A program made the translations under genes and the position numbers. 38,526 nt of DNA from a bacterium BMS3Abin15 (GTDB taxonomy: Bacteria > Patescibacteriota > Minisyncoccia > Moranbacterales > 2-12-FULL-40-10). Location: positions 1 to 38,526 of the forward strand of contig BDTH01000069.1 of NCBI GenBank assembly GCA_002923195.1, written 5' to 3'. Shown here piece after piece: positions 34,625 through 38,526 of the stretch. Under the pieces are notes generated by a model. The model was not told where the DNA came from and searched no databases. It was given only the letters and a program-made list of their open reading frames with translations. How positions within the stretch are numbered: the first letter of the stretch is position 1; every line of letters starts with the position of its first letter.

Positions 34625-34658
34625 ATGCGGCTAATGCGGCGTGTTAGCCGCATTTTTG
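34625..34658 (+). terminator. Intrinsic terminator
   Basis: atgcggctaa-N9-ttagccgcat-tttt. Confidence 0.85.
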
Positions 34659-34677
34659 ATATAAGCTTGATACAAAA

Positions 34678-37089
34678 ATGAAAATAAAAATCATAATTTT
34701 AACTGTTTTGTTGTTCTTTGTGTTAAGTGGTGAGGGACTAGCTGATATATCTCATGTGGTTATCAGTGAGGTTTATATAGATGGGGCAAATGATTGGATA
34801 GAACTTTATAATCCTACTGATAATGATATAAACTTAGCTGATAATGATTACCGCATAGAAAGAGCAACTGCTTCTGGTGGCAATCCCAGTGTGCTGTTGA
34901 TTTATGGAAAAACTAGTCACAATGCTGAGTATCCTGGAGACACTACCATATTATCTAGGGGATTTTATCTTCATGTACGAAATAAGGCTAAGAAGCAGTT
35001 AAAAAATAGAGCTGACGCGTTGTCTGACTTTACTTTAACGAACAATAATGTCATTTATTTAGCCACAGGGAGCGTTGGGTCTCCAGAAAAAAATCACAAC
35101 AACGACAAAGACATAATTGACTACGTAGGATATGGAAAAGCCTTTCAGTATGAGGGAAATGATCCAGCTCCTAATCCTACTAGCTCCGAAAGTATAATAA
35201 GGAAAGATAATGCGGGTGTTTATCAAGATACTGACAATAATAAAAATGATTTTATTTTAAGTAGTCCTGATCCTCAAAATAGCTCTGGTGACAATAATGA
35301 CGACAACGATGACGATAATGAAAATGATGATAAAAAATATTCTAAAGACATAAGAATTAACGAGCTTTTTCCTAATCCGAAAAAATCACCGGAAAAGAAA
35401 TACGAATTTATCGAACTGTATAATTATGGGGATGAATATATTAATCTAGACGGCTGGCTGATAGAGGATAAGGCAAGAAGAAATAAGAATCCAGTTAAGT
35501 TGTCTGGAACGATCAACCCCGATGATTATATTGTTTTTTACAGCAAGATTGCTCTTAATAATTCAAACGAAGGTGTCTGGCTTCGTGATCCCAATGAAGA
35601 CGAGATTGACTACATTGCTTATAGCACAACACAGGAAGGATATTCCTATAGTTTTGATGGAAATAGCTTCTTATGGACTCGGTATAAAACTCCAGGAGCA
35701 GAAAATAAATTTGATGAGAAAAAAGAATATACTAATAAAATTTATCTTAATGAAATTCTTCCTAATCCATCAGGAGAGGAAGGAGAAGGAGAATATATCG
35801 AAATCTATAATCCCACTGGAGAAAACATTGGCTTAGCCAACTGGACATTAAGAGACGCTTCCAGTACGGGAAAGTATGTTTTACCGGAAAATACGATCGT
35901 AGAATCTAAAAAATACTTAGTTATCTATCGAAAGAATTTTAAATTTGCTCTTAATAATTCAGGGGAAGAAAAGGTTTACCTGATAGATCCTAATGGAAAA
36001 ACTGTGTCGCTTGCGACTTATTCAGGAAGCGATGAAGACGCTTCTTACAACTTCAATGGCAAGAAATGGAGATGGAGCAGGTTTTTAACTCCAGGGGAAA
36101 AGAATAAATTTAATAATCTTCCCCAGGTAAAAATAAAAATAGACAAAAATGTTTATAAGAACGTTTATGCTGATTTTGAAGTTAAAGCCAGTGATCTAGA
36201 CAAGGACGAACTAAAATTTGTCTGGGATTTTGGAGACAACCATAGGAGTTATAAGCAAGGAACAAGACACAAGTATTTAAAGACAGGAAATTACAAGGCC
36301 AGTATCAAGGTTTCTGACGGAAGCGAGGAAGTAATTGGGAAATTTAAAGTTGAAGTAAAAAAGTTTCCTCATCAGGACATAAAAATTGTAGGTCTCTCTC
36401 CCAACCCATCAGGGAAAGATTCTGATTTTGAATGGATTGATATAAAAAATGAATCTGACGGAAAAGTTAATTTAAAAAGCTGGAGCGTGGCTACCGGATG
36501 GAAAATATTATATAACCATCCGATTTACGAAAAGTTAATTATAGAAGCAGGAGAGATAGAGAGACTAACCCGTGATATGTGTCGGTTTACCTTAAATAAC
36601 AAGAGAGCCAAAATAGAACTTCGCTATCCCGACGGAGAAGTAGCTTACGATCTTGAATATGATAAAAAAGATGAAAGCGTCAAGGACGATGAGATTTATG
36701 AAGAAATAGATGGAAAATGGAAATGGACAACGGCGCAGAATAATGCGGAACCTACATTGGCTAACGCGGAAAATACAGGAGATACAAAAGATACAGAAGA
36801 AGAAATTATAAAAATACTAGATGAATTTTTGGGAAAACAGTCCCTAGATCCAGATAAAAAAGACTTTAAGATATTATTAATAAGTTTCATGGGGAACATT
36901 GGGTTGCTTGATAGTATAATAAATAATCAAGAAATAGTTTCAGGAGCTTTAGCAGTGAAACATGATGGACTCACTTATGTTTTTACCAGAAACAACTATT
37001 TGGAAGAACACTATGTAATTAAGTTTTTAAAAAGTCTGGGATTTAAAATAAACTCTTTGGTTAACAAGATTATTTTAATATTTATTTAA
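34678..37089 (+). CDS. Secreted multi-domain protein with about four lamin-tail-domain (LTD) repeats and a PKD-like domain
   Basis: Signal peptide; repeats such as INELFPNPKKSPEKKYEFIELYNYGDEYINLDGWLIED and LNEILPNPSGEEGEGEYIEIYNPTGENIGLANWTLRD; PKD-like KFVWDFGDNHRSYKQGTRHKYLKTGNYKASIKVSDG. Confidence 0.85.
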   Translation: MKIKIIILTVLLFFVLSGEGLADISHVVISEVYIDGANDWIELYNPTDNDINLADNDYRIERATASGGNPSVLLIYGKTSHNAEYPGDTTILSRGFYLHVRNKAKKQLKNRADALSDFTLTNNNVIYLATGSVGSPEKNHNNDKDIIDYVGYGKAFQYEGNDPAPNPTSSESIIRKDNAGVYQDTDNNKNDFILSSPDPQNSSGDNNDDNDDDNENDDKKYSKDIRINELFPNPKKSPEKKYEFIELYNYGDEYINLDGWLIEDKARRNKNPVKLSGTINPDDYIVFYSKIALNNSNEGVWLRDPNEDEIDYIAYSTTQEGYSYSFDGNSFLWTRYKTPGAENKFDEKKEYTNKIYLNEILPNPSGEEGEGEYIEIYNPTGENIGLANWTLRDASSTGKYVLPENTIVESKKYLVIYRKNFKFALNNSGEEKVYLIDPNGKTVSLATYSGSDEDASYNFNGKKWRWSRFLTPGEKNKFNNLPQVKIKIDKNVYKNVYADFEVKASDLDKDELKFVWDFGDNHRSYKQGTRHKYLKTGNYKASIKVSDGSEEVIGKFKVEVKKFPHQDIKIVGLSPNPSGKDSDFEWIDIKNESDGKVNLKSWSVATGWKILYNHPIYEKLIIEAGEIERLTRDMCRFTLNNKRAKIELRYPDGEVAYDLEYDKKDESVKDDEIYEEIDGKWKWTTAQNNAEPTLANAENTGDTKDTEEEIIKILDEFLGKQSLDPDKKDFKILLISFMGNIGLLDSIINNQEIVSGALAVKHDGLTYVFTRNNYLEEHYVIKFLKSLGFKINSLVNKIILIFI

Positions 37090-37100
37090 CTATATAACTA

Positions 37101-37122
37101 GTGCAGGAGCTTGCTCCTGCAC
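37101..37122. terminator. Hairpin, possible terminator or repeat
   Basis: gtgcaggagc-tt-gctcctgcac; no T tract, so weak as a terminator. Confidence 0.5.
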
Positions 37123-37132
37123 AGCGATGAGA

Positions 37133-37161
37133 TTGACAAAAGTGTAGCCTCGTGCTATGCT
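37133..37161 (+). promoter_or_regulatory. sigma70-like promoter
   Basis: TTGACA-N17-TATGCT. Confidence 0.65.
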
Positions 37162-37209
37162 TTTTTGTTGACTTAGTTAATTTAAAAAATAAAAAAGGGA
37201 GGCATTATT

Positions 37210-37503
37210 ATGGACGAAGTTAGAATAGAAGTTCAATGCAATTCTTGTAAGGGAACAGGTGTATATAGAGGTTTTACTGAAAGACCAGGATTTGGAGCAG
37301 TTTGTAATGATTGTAAAGGAAGCGGAAAGGCAATAATCAAATACATACCCTTCACTGGAAGAAAAGAAATAGGCGATATTAAATTTGTCTATTATTCAGG
37401 GGGAATTCCTTATAGTAAAGATGGTGCGGATAATCGCGAAAAAGGAGCTATATCTTATAAGGAGTTTCTTATGGGAAGTATGCCAAGTCATCCCAAAGAA
37501 TAA
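37210..37503 (+). CDS. Small protein with DnaJ-like CxxCxGxG zinc-binding pair
   Basis: CNSCKGTGVYRG...CNDCKGSGKAII; SD aaaagggaggc upstream. Confidence 0.8.
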   Translation: MDEVRIEVQCNSCKGTGVYRGFTERPGFGAVCNDCKGSGKAIIKYIPFTGRKEIGDIKFVYYSGGIPYSKDGADNREKGAISYKEFLMGSMPSHPKE

Positions 37504-37565
37504 TGCTTATTTTCAGTTTTTATGAAGCGGTGAGGTTAAAAACCAATGCCCGCTTTTTATTTTTA

Positions 37566-37594
37566 TTGACATTATAGAAAAATAGTTTTAATAT
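37566..37594 (+). promoter_or_regulatory. sigma70-like promoter
   Basis: TTGACA-N17-TAATAT. Confidence 0.65.
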
Positions 37595-37644
37595 GATATA
37601 CTAAAATAAGTCTATCCAGTACCTTAAAAGGGAGGGATAAAAAA

Positions 37645-37893
37645 ATGGAGATCCTATATGATGTTTATTCCATAGTAGATAATAACGAAAACAACTTATC
37701 AGCAAAAAATGCTAAATCAATTGGAAAAATTAAGATTAGCGGAAAAGTTGCTAAAGGAGAAAATTTTACACTGAGTCACAATTTTACTGGGAGAATAGAT
37801 ACCATGGTGTTTTATAGTATAGTTCGTGTTGAAACAGAGTCTTATCCTAATAAAGTTTTTGTTAAACGGATAGGAAGCGCTAATTTGCAATAA
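37645..37893 (+). CDS. Hypothetical small protein
   Basis: SD aaaagggaggg upstream; own promoter and terminator. Confidence 0.7.
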   Translation: MEILYDVYSIVDNNENNLSAKNAKSIGKIKISGKVAKGENFTLSHNFTGRIDTMVFYSIVRVETESYPNKVFVKRIGSANLQ

Positions 37894-37925
37894 AAAGGCT
37901 AATGTAAAAATACACTAGCCTTTTT
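37892..37925 (+). terminator. Intrinsic terminator
   Basis: aaaaaggcta-N14-tagccttttt. Confidence 0.85.
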
Positions 37926-37948
37926 AATATCTATATAGACATTTTTTA

Positions 37949-37977
37949 TTGACGCTTAGATACCGTTTTGATAATAT
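37949..37977 (+). promoter_or_regulatory. sigma70-like promoter upstream of tRNA region
   Basis: TTGACG-N17-TAATAT. Confidence 0.6.
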
Positions 37978-38162
37978 GGTTGGTACTGGTCACGTGGTGA
38001 AGTAGCTGTATAGGGGTCCTGCCCGCCCGCTTTTGCCAACGTGGTCGCATGGCCGAGTGGGTCGGATGTAAGCAATCATTCGACGGGTTTCAAAAGGAAA
38101 CCCAGGAAGCGCTCAGACATACAGTTTTTTTGACCGAGACTCTGTCGAGAAAATTAGATTAT

Positions 38163-38233
38163 GGTCGCATGGCCGAGTGGTTAGGCAAGGGTCTGCAAAA
38201 CCCTCCACCCCGGTTCAATTCCGGGTGCGACCT
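38163..38233 (+). tRNA. tRNA-Cys (GCA)
   Basis: Acceptor ggtcgca/tgcgacc, anticodon loop ctGCAaa, T-arm cccggttcaattccggg, discriminator U73. Confidence 0.95.
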
Positions 38234-38322
38234 CAAACTCAAGCGTTGGTGGGCGGGCAAAACCACTATTCGTGAGTGCAAATCCCACCGTGACCTCAGG
38301 AAAATTAAAAATATAATAAATC

Positions 38323-38406
38323 GGGCGAGTGGTGGAATCGGTATACACGCAGGACTTAAAATTCTGTGAATTCATTTTCATGAGGGTTCGAGTCCCTCCT
38401 CGCCCA
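38323..38406 (+). tRNA. tRNA-Leu (TAA)
   Basis: Acceptor gggcgag/ctcgccc, anticodon loop ctTAAaa, long variable arm, T-arm gagggttcgagtccctc. Confidence 0.95.
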
Positions 38407-38415
38407 CAATAATAC

Positions 38416-38443
38416 AAAACACCCCACATAAACGGGGTGTTTT
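38416..38443 (+). terminator. Intrinsic terminator after tRNA-Leu
   Basis: aaaacacccc-N8-ggggtgtttt. Confidence 0.85.
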
Positions 38444-38526
38444 GCTATATTAAATTTCAGCCTGCGGCTGACCACCCGTAGGGTGGCGTTTTTAACTTAA
38501 TTAACTACCTCTGCTGTCAGATTTCT

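Noticed and set aside
37988-38295. Calling the nested structure a tmRNA
   Set aside because: No canonical tmRNA 5'/3' tRNA-like sequence, no G3-U70-type alanine identity pair and no clear tag ORF; only the topology is reminiscent.
38049-38429. ORFs 38049..38369 (+) and 38181..38429 (-)
   Set aside because: They overlap tRNA-Cys and tRNA-Leu; the minus-strand translation GGTRTLMKMNSQNF is simply the antisense of tRNA-Leu, so these are not genes.

Overview
The window is AT-rich bacterial chromosome, most likely from a Patescibacteria/CPR-type (Parcubacteria-like) genome; that lineage is inferred from gene content and was not checked. It spans the dnaA-rpmH region. A leftward block reads dnaA, dnaN, DUF721/DciA-like, ruvC, a 7TM/ATP-grasp/retropepsin-like cluster, a GT4 glycosyltransferase, PBP1A, yebC, yraN, dksA-like, lspA, comM, an RlpA/G5 protein, rsmA/ksgA, a PaaX/Cas2-like regulator and uvrD. 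A rightward block reads rpmH, rnpA, yidC, jag, a flippase, two GT2s, ruvB, a bPH2 protein, a lamin-tail-domain protein, small proteins, tRNA-Cys and tRNA-Leu. pnp and a ubiA-like gene run rightward inside the left block. No rRNA, CRISPR array or obvious transposase gene was found. The most notable signals are: (1) many short palindromic repeats, some GC-rich, several lying in frame inside conserved genes (uvrD, rsmA, yebC, lspA, ATP-grasp, GT2) and two apparently nested in one another, resembling Rickettsia palindromic elements; (2) a 36-bp palindrome present twice, each copy about 115 bp upstream of a start codon (uvrD and the PaaX/Cas2-like gene); (3) two intergenic regions with sigma70-like promoters and extensive RNA-like pairing, one with a 6S-like fold carrying a palindromic element at its apex; (4) a tRNA-Cys nested inside a larger tRNA-like inverted structure; (5) a compact envelope-type ATP-grasp/retropepsin-like/7TM operon. 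All pairing and promoter calls were made by eye.
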